Shown one piece after another: positions 1 through 8,196 of a DNA stretch of 47,847 bases (position 1 is its first letter; every line of letters starts with the position of its first letter). Position numbers and translations under genes: made by a program. The notes beneath the pieces were generated by a model that saw only the letters and a program-made list of their open reading frames with translations, was not told where the DNA came from and ran no database searches. The DNA lies in NCBI GenBank assembly GCA_005791465.1, contig SXWI01000039.1, forward strand, positions 1-47,847, given 5' to 3'. The DNA is from Bacteroidota bacterium (GTDB taxonomy: Bacteria; Bacteroidota; Bacteroidia; Chitinophagales; Chitinophagaceae).

Positions 1-1922
1 AATGCACGGTTGGCATCATCATGCTCCAAGAACGGAATCAATGACGCACTCAAACCAACAATTTGGTTGGGAGCTACGTCCATATATTCCACTTCACTCT
101 TATCTAGAATTGGGAAATCGCCAGTCTCACGGCTAACCACTTTATCATCCACTACATTTCCTTTCTCATCTAATGAAGTATTGGCCTGGGCAATTTTTGC
201 TTGATCTTCTTCCTCTGCACTTAAAAAGGCCAACTCCCTCATGTTTACTTTACCGTCTGCTACCTTTCTGTAAGGTGTTTCGATAAAGCCCATAGCATTG
301 ATCTTCGCATGCACGCAAAGTGTAGAGATCAAACCAATGTTTGGACCTTCAGGTGTTTCAATCGTACAAAGACGACCATAGTGAGAATAGTGTACGTCAC
401 GAACCTCGAATCCTGCACGCTCGCGGCTTAATCCACCGGGGCCTAACGCAGAAATACGACGCTTGTGTGTAATCTCGGAAAGAGGATTAGTTTGATCCAG
501 GAACTGAGAAAGCTGAGAGGTTCCAAAAAATGAGTTGATCACAGAAGAAAGTGTACGAGCGTTGATCAAATCTACAGGTGTAAATACCTCATTATCTCTA
601 ACGTTCATACGCTCGCGAATGGTACGTGCCATACGAGCCAGACCTACTCCAAACTGTGCGTATAATTGTTCTCCCACTGTACGAACACGACGGTTACTCA
701 AGTGGTCAATATCATCGATTTCAGCTTTTCCATTGGTAAGCTTCACAAGATATTTGATGATCAAAATAATATCATCCTTGGTCAACGTCTTTTTTTCAAT
801 TGGAAGATTAACATTCAATTTCCGATTGATCTTATATCTACCTACTTCACCCAGATCATAACGCTTATCACTAAAGAATAATTTATCGATAATTCCTCGT
901 GCCGTTTCATTATCTGGCGCATCAGCTCCACGTAATTGACGATAAATAAACTGAACTGCCTCTAACTCACTGTTAGAAGTATCCTTGTTCAGGGTGTTGT
1001 AAATGATCGCATAGTCACCACCAACATCTTCACGCTGTATGAACACACTAGCTACTTCCAAAGAAGTTATTGTCTCGACTGCATCTTCATCTAAAAGCGT
1101 ATCGCGCTCCATGACGATTTCGTTTCTCTCGATAGAAACTACTTCACCAGTATCCTCGTCAACAAAATCTTCAACCCATGTACGGAGTACACGAGCAGCC
1201 AAACGTTTGCCGATATGCTTTGATAATGTTTTTTTATCCGCCTTCACCTCGTCTGCCATTCCAAATAATTCCAGAATGTCTTTATCTGTCTCGTAACCGA
1301 TAGAGCGCAACAAAGTAGTAACAGGGAATTTTTTCTTACGATCAATGTAAGCGTACATCACATTATTGATGTCCGTAGCAAACTCCATCCATGCTCCCTT
1401 GAAAGGAATTACACGGGCAGAGTAAATTTTTGTACCATTCGGGTGAACGGATTGACCGAAGAATACACCTGGTGAACGGTGTAACTGAGAAACCACAACA
1501 CGCTCAGCTCCGTTGATAACGAAAGTACCACGCGGTGTCATGTATGGGATGTTGCCCAGGAATACATCCTGAACAATGGTTTGAAAATCGACGTGTTCTT
1601 CGTCATTACAGCTCAAACGAAGTTTGGCCTTAAGCGGTAATGCATAAGTAAGACCACGCTCCATACACTCTTCAATAGTATAGCGGGGAGGATCAATAAA
1701 ATAATCCAAAAACTCTAATACGAATATGTTTCTGGTATCCGTAATAGGGAAATTGTCTTTAAACACTCGGAATAATCCTTCGATGTTACGCTTATCAGGA
1801 GTTGTTTCCAATTGGAAAAACTCTTTGAAGGATTGAATCTGGACTTCAAGAAGGTCCGGAGCTTCTGCAAGGTGTTTGATTTTACCAAAGTCAATTCTTG
1901 CACTGTTTTTTGTAGAAGACAT
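1..1922 (-). CDS. rpoB: RNA polymerase beta subunit, N-terminal half (cut by window edge)
   Basis: Beta subunit of DNA-dependent RNA polymerase. About 640 N-terminal residues are present and the gene runs off the window start. The ATG is at 1922 and the protein opens [14 protein letters not shown]. The protrusion and lobe domains are readable, followed by the rifampicin-pocket cluster near residues 467-495 ([20 protein letters not shown], then [31 protein letters not shown]). Residues equivalent to E. coli D516, H526 and S531 are all wild type, so nothing here predicts rifamycin resistance. Unusually, rplL does not lie directly upstream: a plus-strand gene, a bidirectional terminator and a separate promoter (2065-2095) intervene. 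rpoB is therefore predicted to be transcribed independently of the rplKAJL operon. Identification is by family recognition. Confidence 0.98.
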   Translation of the reverse strand, partial: MSSTKNSARIDFGKIKHLAEAPDLLEVQIQSFKEFFQLETTPDKRNIEGLFRVFKDNFPITDTRNIFVLEFLDYFIDPPRYTIEECMERGLTYALPLKAKLRLSCNDEEHVDFQTIVQDVFLGNIPYMTPRGTFVINGAERVVVSQLHRSPGVFFGQSVHPNGTKIYSARVIPFKGAWMEFATDINNVMYAYIDRKKKFPVTTLLRSIGYETDKDILELFGMADEVKADKKTLSKHIGKRLAARVLRTWVEDFVDEDTGEVVSIERNEIVMERDTLLDEDAVETITSLEVASVFIQREDVGGDYAIIYNTLNKDTSNSELEAVQFIYRQLRGADAPDNETARGIIDKLFFSDKRYDLGEVGRYKINRKLNVNLPIEKKTLTKDDIILIIKYLVKLTNGKAEIDDIDHLSNRRVRTVGEQLYAQFGVGLARMARTIRERMNVRDNEVFTPVDLINARTLSSVINSFFGTSQLSQFLDQTNPLSEITHKRRISALGPGGLSRERAGFEVRDVHYSHYGRLCTIETPEGPNIGLISTLCVHAKINAMGFIETPYRKVADGKVNMRELAFLSAEEEDQAKIAQANTSLDEKGNVVDDKVVSRETGDFPILDKSEVEYMDVAPNQIVGLSASLIPFLEHDDANRA

Positions 1923-2064
1923 ACGCTTAACCGGTTTTATCCACGTTTAGGACAATGAGAACATCCGGCGACATTTGTACTTTTTTTTACAAAAATCGCT
2001 GTGAATGAATCACTTACGAATGGTCTGCAATGTCGAAAATATAATTGGCCAAAATAAAGGATTG

Positions 2065-2095
2065 CAAAGGTAAGTAAAGGAACCGGTTGGCCAAA
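2065..2095 (-). promoter_or_regulatory. Predicted Bacteroidota-type promoter of rpoB
   Basis: On the minus strand TTTG (2095-2092) is followed 19 nt later by TACCTTTG (2072-2065). This is a full match to the TTTG-N19-TAnnTTTG pattern of the Bacteroidota primary sigma factor. It predicts a 5' leader of roughly 135 nt before rpoB. The 11-mer TTGGCCAAAAT occurs twice (2045-2055 and 2087-2097), once overlapping the -33 element; its meaning is unknown. Seen directly; activity is inferred. Confidence 0.7.
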
Positions 2096-2172
2096 ATTTG
2101 TTCCCACAAAAATCCGGCCAATTTCAAGAAACTACCCTTCAAAAGTGAAAAAGAGAATAATAAACTTATGGA

Positions 2173-2901
2173 ATGATAAAATGGAGAAGAAAGGGAGGAA
2201 AACAGCACATTGGGCTATCCCGAAAAAATCAGAGAGGGCTAATAATGATACTCCTGGGAGTTGGGTTATATGGATTAATACCATTAATCCTAGGCACAAA
2301 CTCAAAAAATGAACCATTCCTAAATAACTATAAACCACTTTCTATCAATTATATAGAAATAGAAAGTCAACAAAATAGTAAAGTGAATAACCGATGGGCA
2401 GTATCTCCCTATAAATATAGAAATGACAGTGATAAGCCACCTAAAAATAGCAAAGCATTCATTTCGAGACCACCATCAAAAACAAGTCAAAAAACAGACT
2501 TGAACAGGGCCGATTCCCAAAACCTGGTAAAACTCCCTGGAATAGGCCCTGTATTATCGGCCAGGATCATTAAGTACAGAAATAAGCTAGGTGGATTCTA
2601 CTCCCGGGAGCAACTAAAAGAAGTGTATGGAATACCCGATTCTACCTACGAGAAAATTAAGGCGCAACTTGAAGTACAACCAACAAGTATAAAAAAAATA
2701 TGTCTGAATTTGGTTGATGAAAAAACAATAGCCACCCATCCCTATGTTGGATGGAATGATGCTAAAACTATTATACGCTACAGACAAGCTAATGGCTATT
2801 TTAAAAATGCTGAGGACCTGGCGTCTGTGTGGGCAATGGATAAGAAAAATCTAGAACGACTTCTCCCCTACCTCAGTTTTGACACTACCCATAAATTATA
2901 A
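2173..2901 (+). CDS. Membrane-anchored helix-hairpin-helix (ComEA-like) protein
   Basis: 242 residues. A basic N-terminus (IKWRRKGGKQ) precedes a single hydrophobic segment (about residues 24-40, LIMILLGVGLYGLIPLILG), giving one membrane anchor with the rest probably periplasmic. A low-complexity linker follows. The C-terminal half carries ComEA/T2SK-type HhH repeats: DLNRADSQNLVKLPGIGPVLSARIIKYR (residues about 111-138) with the GIGPVLA-like hairpin, then a second unit (HPYVGWNDAKTIIRYRQANG). Such domains bind DNA non-specifically, and in ComEA they serve DNA uptake; that role is only inferred here. The gene lies on the plus strand between rplL and rpoB, convergent with rplL and divergent from rpoB. 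Its bases are more A-rich than those of the neighbouring ribosomal genes. No good promoter or SD was found upstream. Confidence 0.85.
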   Translation: MIKWRRKGGKQHIGLSRKNQRGLIMILLGVGLYGLIPLILGTNSKNEPFLNNYKPLSINYIEIESQQNSKVNNRWAVSPYKYRNDSDKPPKNSKAFISRPPSKTSQKTDLNRADSQNLVKLPGIGPVLSARIIKYRNKLGGFYSREQLKEVYGIPDSTYEKIKAQLEVQPTSIKKICLNLVDEKTIATHPYVGWNDAKTIIRYRQANGYFKNAEDLASVWAMDKKNLERLLPYLSFDTTHKL

Positions 2902-2904
2902 AAT

Positions 2905-2937
2905 AAAAAAGCCCACCACAAATGGGAGGGCTTTTTT
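2905..2937. terminator. Bidirectional terminator between the HhH gene and rplL
   Basis: An imperfect GC stem (GCCC-A-CC / GG-A-GGGC) is flanked by six A's on the left and six T's on the right, so it can terminate transcription on both strands. It ends the HhH gene (stop at 2901) on plus and rplL (stop at 2957) on minus. It therefore also prevents rplL transcripts from reaching rpoB. Confidence 0.8.
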
Positions 2938-2956
2938 ATTTTGTGGAGTAGAAATC

Positions 2957-3334
2957 TTAAGCGATCTCTACATCAGCACCAGCTTCTTTCAGCTTAGCAG
3001 CAATTTCTTCCGCTTCTGCTTTAGAAACATTTTCTTTTACTGTTTTCGGAGCACCGTCTACCATATCCTTAGCTTCTTTCAAGCCAAGTCCGGTAAGGTC
3101 TTTCACGATTTTTACAACATTCAATTTAGAAGCTCCGCCGTTCTTTAGAATAACATTGAAGGCAGTTTTCTCTTCAGCAGCAGCAGCGCCACCACCGTCT
3201 CCACCACCTGCTACAACTACTGCAGCAGCAGCGGGTTCAATTCCGTAATCATTTTTCAGAACATCAGCGAGTTCTTGTACTTCTTTCACGGTCAAAGCCA
3301 CCAGACTTTCCGCGAGTGCTTTTACATCAGCCAT
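2957..3334 (-). CDS. rplL: 50S ribosomal protein L7/L12 (bL12)
   Basis: 125 residues. The N-terminal dimerisation domain ([25 protein letters not shown]) leads to a long flexible hinge rich in Ala and Gly (residues about 35-55). The C-terminal factor-binding domain carries [28 protein letters not shown]. It forms the L7/L12 stalk that recruits EF-Tu, EF-G and other translational GTPases. It is the last gene of the rplK-A-J-L transcript: 137 nt separate it from rplJ, and a bidirectional terminator follows. Confidence 0.98.
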   Translation of the reverse strand: MADVKALAESLVALTVKEVQELADVLKNDYGIEPAAAAVVVAGGGDGGGAAAAEEKTAFNVILKNGGASKLNVVKIVKDLTGLGLKEAKDMVDGAPKTVKENVSKAEAEEIAAKLKEAGADVEIA

Positions 3335-3377
3335 TTTGTTTCAATTTTTACCGTTTTCACTGCTAACTAGCTCCAAC

Positions 3378-3421
3378 GGCAGGTTTAAAAAAATTTGCCT
3401 TTGTTCGTTTCAAGTTGAAAC
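3378..3421 (-). other. Inverted repeats in the rplJ-rplL gap
   Basis: The 137-nt gap between rplJ and rplL contains a 9-bp wobble-containing repeat (3378-3386 with 3391-3399) and a perfect one, GTTTCAA-G-TTGAAAC (3407-3421). The gap is long for this operon; the other gaps are 23 and 39 nt. A processing or translation-boost element for the four-copy L7/L12 protein is possible, but only the repeats are seen. Confidence 0.35.
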
Positions 3422-3471
3422 ACCCTCAGGCCTGGGTATTTATTTCAATCGTCAACAGACGAAAAAATACA

Positions 3472-3984
3472 TTACTCAGCTGTAGCAGCTGCTTGCTTTT
3501 CGTGATGCTGCAATAAACCAGCTAATACACGCTTTGCAGGTGATTGTAACAATCCGATTACTTCGCCGATCAATTCATTCTTCGTTTTGATCTTAGTAAG
3601 CGCTACCAGTTGCTTATCTCCACTATAAACATCCCCATTGATGAATGCCGCTTTCAGCACGGGCTTGTCTCCATTACTCTCCTTGCGGAAAGAAGAGATG
3701 ATCAGTGCCGGCTCTTTTGGATTTTCAGAAAACATTAATGCTGTTACACGATTCAATGAATCATACATGCCCGCATAACGCTCGTTATCCAAAGACTCAA
3801 GTGCCTTTTTGATCAATGTGTTCTTGGCCACTTTCATTTCGACATTCTTATTGAAACAAGCACGACGCAATTTGCCAACTTGTTCAACAGTTAGCGACTC
3901 TGTATCTGTTACATAGAAGTTATTGTACTGAGAAAATTTCCCTTTCAGTACTTCGATCACTTCATTTTTTTGCTCTTTAGTCAT
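3472..3984 (-). CDS. rplJ: 50S ribosomal protein L10 (uL10)
   Basis: 170 residues, the normal length. L10 is the stalk base, binding 23S rRNA through its N-terminal domain and L7/L12 dimers through its C-terminal helix. Family features include MTKEQKNEVIEVLKGKFSQYNNFYVTD at the start, the KNTLIKKAL segment near residue 55, and a conserved VLAGLLQHHEKQAA region at the end. Gene order rplK-rplA-rplJ-rplL is the usual one. In other bacteria L10-L12 represses its own leader; the 39-nt gap to rplA shows no obvious copy of that structure. Confidence 0.98.
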   Translation of the reverse strand: MTKEQKNEVIEVLKGKFSQYNNFYVTDTESLTVEQVGKLRRACFNKNVEMKVAKNTLIKKALESLDNERYAGMYDSLNRVTALMFSENPKEPALIISSFRKESNGDKPVLKAAFINGDVYSGDKQLVALTKIKTKNELIGEVIGLLQSPAKRVLAGLLQHHEKQAAATAE

Positions 3985-4023
3985 TGTATTGAAATTAGAC
4001 TGTGGTAATTAGGTTTGAGAGAA

Positions 4024-4719
4024 TCAGTTGATAAAAGCTTTCGTGTCGATAGCGATACCAGGACTCATGGTAGCAGCCATGCTGATACCCTTTACGTATG
4101 TTCCCTTTGAAGAAGAGGGCTTTGCTTTGATAATTGCATTGAGTAGCTCTTGGCTATTCTCAGCAATTTTCTCTGGAGCAAAACTCACGCGCCCAATGGA
4201 AGCGTGTACGATACCTACTTTATCAACTTTGAATGCAATTTTTCCGCCTTTTACATCATTGATTGCAGCAGCCACATCATTAGTAACCGTTCCTGTTTTG
4301 GGGTTTGGCATGAGGTTACGAGGACCTAATACCTTACCAAGTTTACCAATTTTAGGCATCACGCTTGGTGTTGCGATGATTACATCAATATCTACCCAAC
4401 CGCCTTCAATTTTTGTGACAAACTCATCTAATCCTACGTAGTCAGCGCCTGCAGCTTTTGCAGCAGCTTCCTTATCAGGAGTACATAATACTAAAACACG
4501 CTTAGTTTTACCAGTACCATGTGGGAGTGTAACCGTTCCACGGATAGCCTGATCGGCTTTCTTAGGATCTACACCCAAACGGATATGCAGGTCAACAGAG
4601 GCGTCGAATTTACAAGTAGTGATTTGCTTTACTAACGAGGAAGCCTCCTTTAGAGAGTATGATTTATTGGCGTCCACCTTTGTGTCAGCCACTTTTCTTT
4701 TTTTACTTACAAATGCCAT
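4024..4719 (-). CDS. rplA: 50S ribosomal protein L1 (uL1)
   Basis: 231 residues, matching the family. The L1 fold is recognisable by [20 protein letters not shown] near residues 41-60, by [21 protein letters not shown] near 124-145 (the classic L1 signature), and by a C-terminal [17 protein letters not shown] segment. L1 forms the mobile stalk that moves deacylated tRNA out of the E site. In many bacteria it represses the rplKA transcript by binding its leader. It lies 23 nt after rplK on the same strand. Confidence 0.98.
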   Translation of the reverse strand: MAFVSKKRKVADTKVDANKSYSLKEASSLVKQITTCKFDASVDLHIRLGVDPKKADQAIRGTVTLPHGTGKTKRVLVLCTPDKEAAAKAAGADYVGLDEFVTKIEGGWVDIDVIIATPSVMPKIGKLGKVLGPRNLMPNPKTGTVTNDVAAAINDVKGGKIAFKVDKVGIVHASIGRVSFAPEKIAENSQELLNAIIKAKPSSSKGTYVKGISMAATMSPGIAIDTKAFIN

Positions 4720-4742
4720 GATTCAGTTCTTTAGGTTGACAA

Positions 4743-5186
4743 TTAATTTTCCCAGGGGGCTTTTCCATCCACGTTTAAACCCATACTGCGAGCTGTACCC
4801 GCTACCATTTTCATAGCGCTCTCTACAGTGAAACAGTTTAAATCGGGCATCTTGTCCTCAGCAATTACCTTGATTTGATCCCAAGAAACCTTGCCAACTT
4901 TTGAACGGTTACTCTCCTTGGATCCTTTCTGGATTTTTGCAGCTTCCATCAACTGCACAGCAGCAGGTGGTGTTTTGATTACAAAATCAAAACTCTTGTC
5001 TGAGTAAACAGTGATGAGAACAGGGAGTACTTTCCCTTGTTTGTCCTGGGTTCTAGCATTGAATTGCTTACAGAACTCCATGATGTTAATACCCTTCGAA
5101 CCTAGTGCAGGTCCAATGGGAGGTGCGGGGTTGGCTTGGCCACCCTTGCACTGCAGCTTTACAAAGCCGGATACTTCTTTTGCCAT
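4743..5186 (-). CDS. rplK: 50S ribosomal protein L11 (uL11)
   Basis: 147 residues, slightly longer than the common 141. The N-terminal domain has [36 protein letters not shown], the proline-rich region that contacts thiopeptide antibiotics and RelA-type factors. The C-terminal domain binds 23S rRNA at the GTPase-associated centre. It is the first gene of rplK-A-J-L: a terminator after nusG and a fresh promoter at 5263-5293 separate it from secE-nusG. There is no SD before the ATG, as is usual in this phylum. Confidence 0.98.
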   Translation of the reverse strand: MAKEVSGFVKLQCKGGQANPAPPIGPALGSKGINIMEFCKQFNARTQDKQGKVLPVLITVYSDKSFDFVIKTPPAAVQLMEAAKIQKGSKESNRSKVGKVSWDQIKVIAEDKMPDLNCFTVESAMKMVAGTARSMGLNVDGKAPWEN

Positions 5187-5210
5187 GTCTTACAATTTAT
5201 TGGTTCAAGC

Positions 5211-5226
5211 GTGCCCTTTCAGGCAC
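5211..5226 (-). promoter_or_regulatory. Hairpin in the rplK leader, candidate L1 autoregulation site
   Basis: The predicted 70-nt leader of rplK contains a stem GTGCC / GGCAC with loop TGAAAG. L1 of many bacteria binds a hairpin just upstream of rplK that mimics its 23S site. The position fits that role; the identity of the binder is inferred. Confidence 0.35.
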
Positions 5227-5262
5227 TCCCAAATTCCTCGTAGAAAGAACTAATTGGGGCGG

Positions 5263-5293
5263 CAAAGTTAGGCAGCTGAGCCCGATTTTCAAT
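5263..5293 (-). promoter_or_regulatory. Predicted promoter of rplK-A-J-L
   Basis: On minus, ATTG (-33 region, 5293-5290) is followed after 19 nt by TAACTTTG (5270-5263), a full match to the -7 consensus. It lies directly downstream of the nusG terminator and about 77 nt upstream of the rplK ATG. Confidence 0.65.
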
Positions 5294-5344
5294 AGAATCC
5301 AGCGATTTTTTTTAGCAGCCCTATGTGGCTGAATGCCAGGCAAT

Positions 5345-5370
5345 AAAAAAGCCTCCCAGTGGGAGGCTTT
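5345..5370 (-). terminator. Terminator after nusG
   Basis: A perfect stem GCCTCCC-AGT-GGGAGGC (5351-5367), followed on the minus strand by six T's (5350-5345). It ends the tuf-secE-nusG transcript 19 nt after the nusG stop. Confidence 0.85.
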
Positions 5371-5388
5371 GAGTCATTTTGAGATTGA

Positions 5389-5970
5389 TTAACTCAGTTT
5401 CTCCACTTGCATGTAACTAAGCTCTACTGGCGTAGCACGCCCGAATATCTTAACAGTTACTTTCAATTTTTTCTTCTCATCGTTCACTTCTTCAATAATT
5501 CCATTGAAATCGTTGAATGGACCTTCGATGATCTTGATAGTTTCACCAACTATGTACGGCTCCATCATACTGATGCCACCCGCCTCACTCATCTCATCCA
5601 TTTTACCAAGCATCTTGTTGACCTCAGCTTTACGTAATGCAATTGGATTTTCTTTTCCGAGAAAATGTATAACGTTCGTGGTGTTTTTGATTACATCACG
5701 TAGATCATCATTCAATTTGCCGTCCAAGATTTCGATCATCACATACCCAGGATAATAATTTCTTTCCCGCATTACTTTTTTACCAGCGGCCACTTTATAA
5801 ACCTTTTCAACGGGAAGAAATACTTGCTTAACAAGCTCACTCCACCCACCACGGCTGATTTCTTTGTCTAAGTATTCTTTGACCTTTTTCTCCTTACCAC
5901 TAATTACACGCAGTACATACCACTTGGTCTCTGTCTGCGGAGCGGCAGTTGTATTTGTAACAGCTTCCAT
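5389..5970 (-). CDS. nusG: Transcription termination/antitermination factor NusG
   Basis: 193 residues. The N-terminal NGN domain begins at KWYVLRVISGKEKKVKEYL and includes RNYYPGYVMIEI. A linker leads to a C-terminal KOW domain (residues about 140-190: GETIKIIEGPFNDFNGIIEEV) ending in FGRATPVELSYMQVEKL. NusG binds RNA polymerase and links it to Rho or to ribosomal protein S10. Its start overlaps the secE stop by 1 nt (TAATG), implying translational coupling. Confidence 0.98.
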   Translation of the reverse strand: MEAVTNTTAAPQTETKWYVLRVISGKEKKVKEYLDKEISRGGWSELVKQVFLPVEKVYKVAAGKKVMRERNYYPGYVMIEILDGKLNDDLRDVIKNTTNVIHFLGKENPIALRKAEVNKMLGKMDEMSEAGGISMMEPYIVGETIKIIEGPFNDFNGIIEEVNDEKKKLKVTVKIFGRATPVELSYMQVEKLS

Positions 5971-6164
5971 TAGAATAATTGTTTGTAGATAAAACGCAAT
6001 CCGTTACCTGTTGCAAAATCCATAATCAATACAATGAATGTTACGACCAATGTAGCCGCTAATACAATCATAGTGGATTGCTGCAATTGCATCCAGGTAG
6101 GCCAGGTAACTTTCTCTGTCAGTTCGCGAAAACTGTCTTTCACGTAGGCGGTAATCTTATTCAT
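5970..6164 (-). CDS. secE: Preprotein translocase subunit SecE
   Basis: 64 residues, the short single-helix form found outside Enterobacteria. An amphipathic N-terminus (AYVKDSFRELTEKVTWPTWMQLQQST) carries the VTWPTW signature and is followed by one transmembrane helix (residues about 32-53, MIVLAATLVVTFIVLIMDFATG). SecE clamps SecY in the Sec channel. It follows tRNA-Trp and precedes nusG, the usual Bacteroidota order. Confidence 0.97.
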   Translation of the reverse strand: MNKITAYVKDSFRELTEKVTWPTWMQLQQSTMIVLAATLVVTFIVLIMDFATGNGLRFIYKQLF

Positions 6165-6177
6165 ACGTTTTGTTTTG

Positions 6178-6248
6178 CACGGGCAGAGAGACTCGAACTC
6201 CCATCAACGGTTTTGGAGACCGCTATTCTGCCATTGAACTATGCCCGT
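6178..6248 (-). tRNA. tRNA-Trp (CCA anticodon)
   Basis: A cloverleaf is readable: acceptor ACGGGCA/TGCCCGT, anticodon arm GCGGT-CTCCAAA-ACCGT with CCA at 34-36, T-arm GGGAG-TTCGAGT-CTCTC, discriminator G. The genomic sequence after the discriminator is CA, so the CCA tail is added after transcription. It lies between tuf and secE, a conserved position. Confidence 0.95.
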
Positions 6249-6321
6249 AAGAATCAAAAGTCACCGGCTGTTCGGAAATATCCTGACAACCAATGACTTT
6301 TGAGAATACAAATATAAGCGA

Positions 6322-7509
6322 TTACTTCAGAATCTCGGTAACCTGTCCGGCACCTACAGTACGTCCACCCTCACGGATAGCGAACTTAAGACCTTTTTCC
6401 ATCGCAATAGGCTGAATCAACTTAACAGTAAAGTTGGTGTTATCACCAGGCATTACCATTTCAGTTCCAGCAGCCAATTCAACTTCACCAGTTACGTCCG
6501 TTGTACGGAAGTAGAACTGAGGACGATACTTCTGGAAGAAAGGAGTGTGACGTCCACCTTCTTCTTTGCTCAGTACGTATACCTCAGCTTTGAATTCAGT
6601 ATGCGGAGTGATTGATCCAGGCTTCACGATAACTTGACCGCGACGGATCTGTGTTTTTTCAACACCACGTAGCAACAGTCCGGCGTTGTCTCCAGCTTCA
6701 CCTTCATCAAGGATCTTGCGGAACATTTCTACTCCTGTTACTGTTGAAGTCAGCGGATCAGGAGTCAAACCAACGATCTCAACTGATTCACCAACTTTAA
6801 TACGACCACGCTCAATACGTCCTGTAGCAACAGTACCACGACCTGTAATAGAGAAAACGTCCTCTACAGACATTAGGAATGCCTGATCAACTGGACGGGG
6901 AGGTAATGGGATAAAAGTATCAACAGCCACCATCAGTTCTTCAACTTGCTTAACAGCAGCTGCATCACCTTCAAGTGCTTTGATTGCGGAACCTTTGATG
7001 ATAGGTGTGTTAGCACCATCAAAACCGTAGAATGTCAACAGGTCGCGGATTTCCATTTCAACTAGGTCGAGCAATTCTAGATCATCAACAAGGTCAACCT
7101 TGTTCATGAATACAACAATCTTAGGTACGCCTACCTGACGTGCAAGCAGGATGTGTTCTTTAGTTTGAGGCATCGGACCATCCGTAGCAGCCACAACAAG
7201 AATAGCACCGTCCATCTGGGCGGCACCAGTAATCATATTCTTTACATAGTCAGCGTGACCAGGGCAGTCCACGTGAGCATAGTGACGGTTTTCAGTTTGG
7301 TACTCTACGTGTGCTGTGTTGATTGTGATACCACGCTCCTTCTCTTCAGGGGCAGCATCAATTTCATCATACTTCTTGGCCTGGGCCATACCTTTTGCAG
7401 CCAAAATTGTGGTGATGGCAGCAGTCAGGGTAGTTTTACCATGGTCGATGTGCCCAATGGTACCTACGTTAACGTGGGGTTTGTCCCGCTTAAAGGTCTC
7501 TTTTGACAT
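6322..7509 (-). CDS. tuf: Translation elongation factor EF-Tu
   Basis: 395 residues, full length. GTPase motifs: [10 protein letters not shown] (P-loop, about residues 18-27), DCPGHADY (G3), NKVD (G4) and GSAIKAL (G5). Domains II and III follow with [18 protein letters not shown] and the C-terminal [16 protein letters not shown]. It carries aminoacyl-tRNA to the ribosome. It sits immediately downstream of four tRNA genes, an arrangement also seen in E. coli (thrU-tyrU-glyT-thrT-tufB). Confidence 0.99.
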   Translation of the reverse strand: MSKETFKRDKPHVNVGTIGHIDHGKTTLTAAITTILAAKGMAQAKKYDEIDAAPEEKERGITINTAHVEYQTENRHYAHVDCPGHADYVKNMITGAAQMDGAILVVAATDGPMPQTKEHILLARQVGVPKIVVFMNKVDLVDDLELLDLVEMEIRDLLTFYGFDGANTPIIKGSAIKALEGDAAAVKQVEELMVAVDTFIPLPPRPVDQAFLMSVEDVFSITGRGTVATGRIERGRIKVGESVEIVGLTPDPLTSTVTGVEMFRKILDEGEAGDNAGLLLRGVEKTQIRRGQVIVKPGSITPHTEFKAEVYVLSKEEGGRHTPFFQKYRPQFYFRTTDVTGEVELAAGTEMVMPGDNTNFTVKLIQPIAMEKGLKFAIREGGRTVGAGQVTEILK

Positions 7510-7568
7510 TTTTATCGGTTTTTAGGTTGTGTTGACAATTTATGTTTACTAAATTCTTCAAATCCTTG

Positions 7569-7640
7569 AGCCGTTGATGAGAATTGAACTCACGACCTCG
7601 TCCTTAACAAGGAAGTGCTCTACCCCTGAGCTACAACGGC
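7569..7640 (-). tRNA. tRNA with GTT (Asn) anticodon on a Thr-like body
   Basis: Acceptor GCCGTTG/CAACGGC, D-arm GCTC/GAGC, anticodon arm CTTCC-TTGTTAA-GGACG, T-arm GTGAG-TTCAATT-CTCAT, discriminator T. Positions 34-36 are GTT, which nominally reads Asn codons. However, the G1-C72 and C2-G71 pairs and T73 match the neighbouring tRNA-Thr(TGT), and the slot corresponds to tRNA-Thr(GGT) in the Thr-Tyr-Gly-Thr-tuf cluster. The anticodon stem has a 28-42 T-C mismatch. Both oddities lie in the 3' half of the anticodon arm: position 35 (7607) and position 42 (7600). It could be an altered Thr tRNA, a genuine Asn tRNA or a sequence error. Confidence 0.8.
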
Positions 7641-7678
7641 TAGTATAGCCCGAGAGCCAACTTCCAACTTTCCTCTAC

Positions 7679-7754
7679 TGGAGCGGGAGACCGGGCTCGA
7701 ACCGGCCACCTGAAGCTTGGAAGGCTACCGCTCTACCAAATGAGCTACTCCCGC
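7679..7754 (-). tRNA. tRNA-Gly (TCC anticodon)
   Basis: Acceptor GCGGGAG/CTCCCGC, anticodon arm GTAGC-CTTCCAA-GCTTC with TCC at 34-36, T-arm CCGGT-TCGAGCC-type, discriminator T. The CCA tail is genomically encoded (7681-7679), unlike its neighbours. Second from last of the tRNA cluster before tuf. Confidence 0.95.
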
Positions 7755-7836
7755 TTTTGATCCCTTTCGGAACCGTCGTGATTTCAATTTATCTTAACAC
7801 ACCACTCAACATCCGAAAATGCTGCGTAGTATGGTG

Positions 7837-7919
7837 TGGGCAAGGATGGATTCGAACCACCGAACTCCGAAGAGGACAGATTTACAGTCTGTTGCCGTTG
7901 GCCACTTGGCTACTTGCCC
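7837..7919 (-). tRNA. tRNA-Tyr (GTA anticodon)
   Basis: A class II tRNA with a long variable arm. Acceptor GGGCAAG/CTTGCCC, anticodon arm ACAGA-CTGTAAA-TCTGT (GTA), variable arm CCTCTTCGGAGTTC, T-arm GGTGG-TTCGAAT-CCATC, discriminator A. CCA is not encoded. Confidence 0.95.
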
Positions 7920-7925
7920 GCCTTG

Positions 7926-7998
7926 AGCCACCTGCCAGAATCGAACTGGCGACCTACTGATTACAAATCAGTTGCTCTACCAGCTGAGCTAAGGTGGC
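7926..7998 (-). tRNA. tRNA-Thr (TGT anticodon)
   Basis: Acceptor GCCACCT/AGGTGGC, anticodon arm ACTGA-TTTGTAA-TCAGT (TGT), T-arm GCCAG-TTCGATT-CTGGC, discriminator T. It is the first tRNA of the cluster transcribed toward tuf. Its T73 and G1-C72/C2-G71 pairs serve as the local reference for Thr identity. Confidence 0.95.
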
Positions 7999-8101
7999 CT
8001 ACTATCCTAGCCAAATGCTGGAGAATTGGCTATACCTGATCGCACGGGGTCAATTTCATTTGATCCGGGCAATAAAGAGCTACCCCAAAAATTTGGGAAG
8101 G

Positions 8102-8109
8102 CAAAGGTA
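8102..8109 (-). promoter_or_regulatory. Predicted -7 element for the tRNA-tuf-secE-nusG transcript
   Basis: TACCTTTG on minus matches TAnnTTTG about 100 nt upstream of tRNA-Thr(TGT). The -33 region is only T-rich (TTTTTCC near 8134-8127). A palindrome CCCAAAAATTTGGG lies at 8084-8097, near the expected transcription start. Confidence 0.5.
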
Positions 8110-8196
8110 AGGGAATTTGGAAATTGGAAAAATTTTAAGCCGATTTTTTACCCCCGGAATGGCATAAAAAATCAATTGGGCCAAAACACCTTAGAA

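Noticed and set aside
1-1922. Rifampicin-resistance substitution in rpoB
   Set aside because: The cluster I residues visible are the wild-type ones.
3178-3240. Ala/Gly-rich low-complexity tract as a repeat
   Set aside because: It is the natural hinge of L7/L12 and codes normally in frame.
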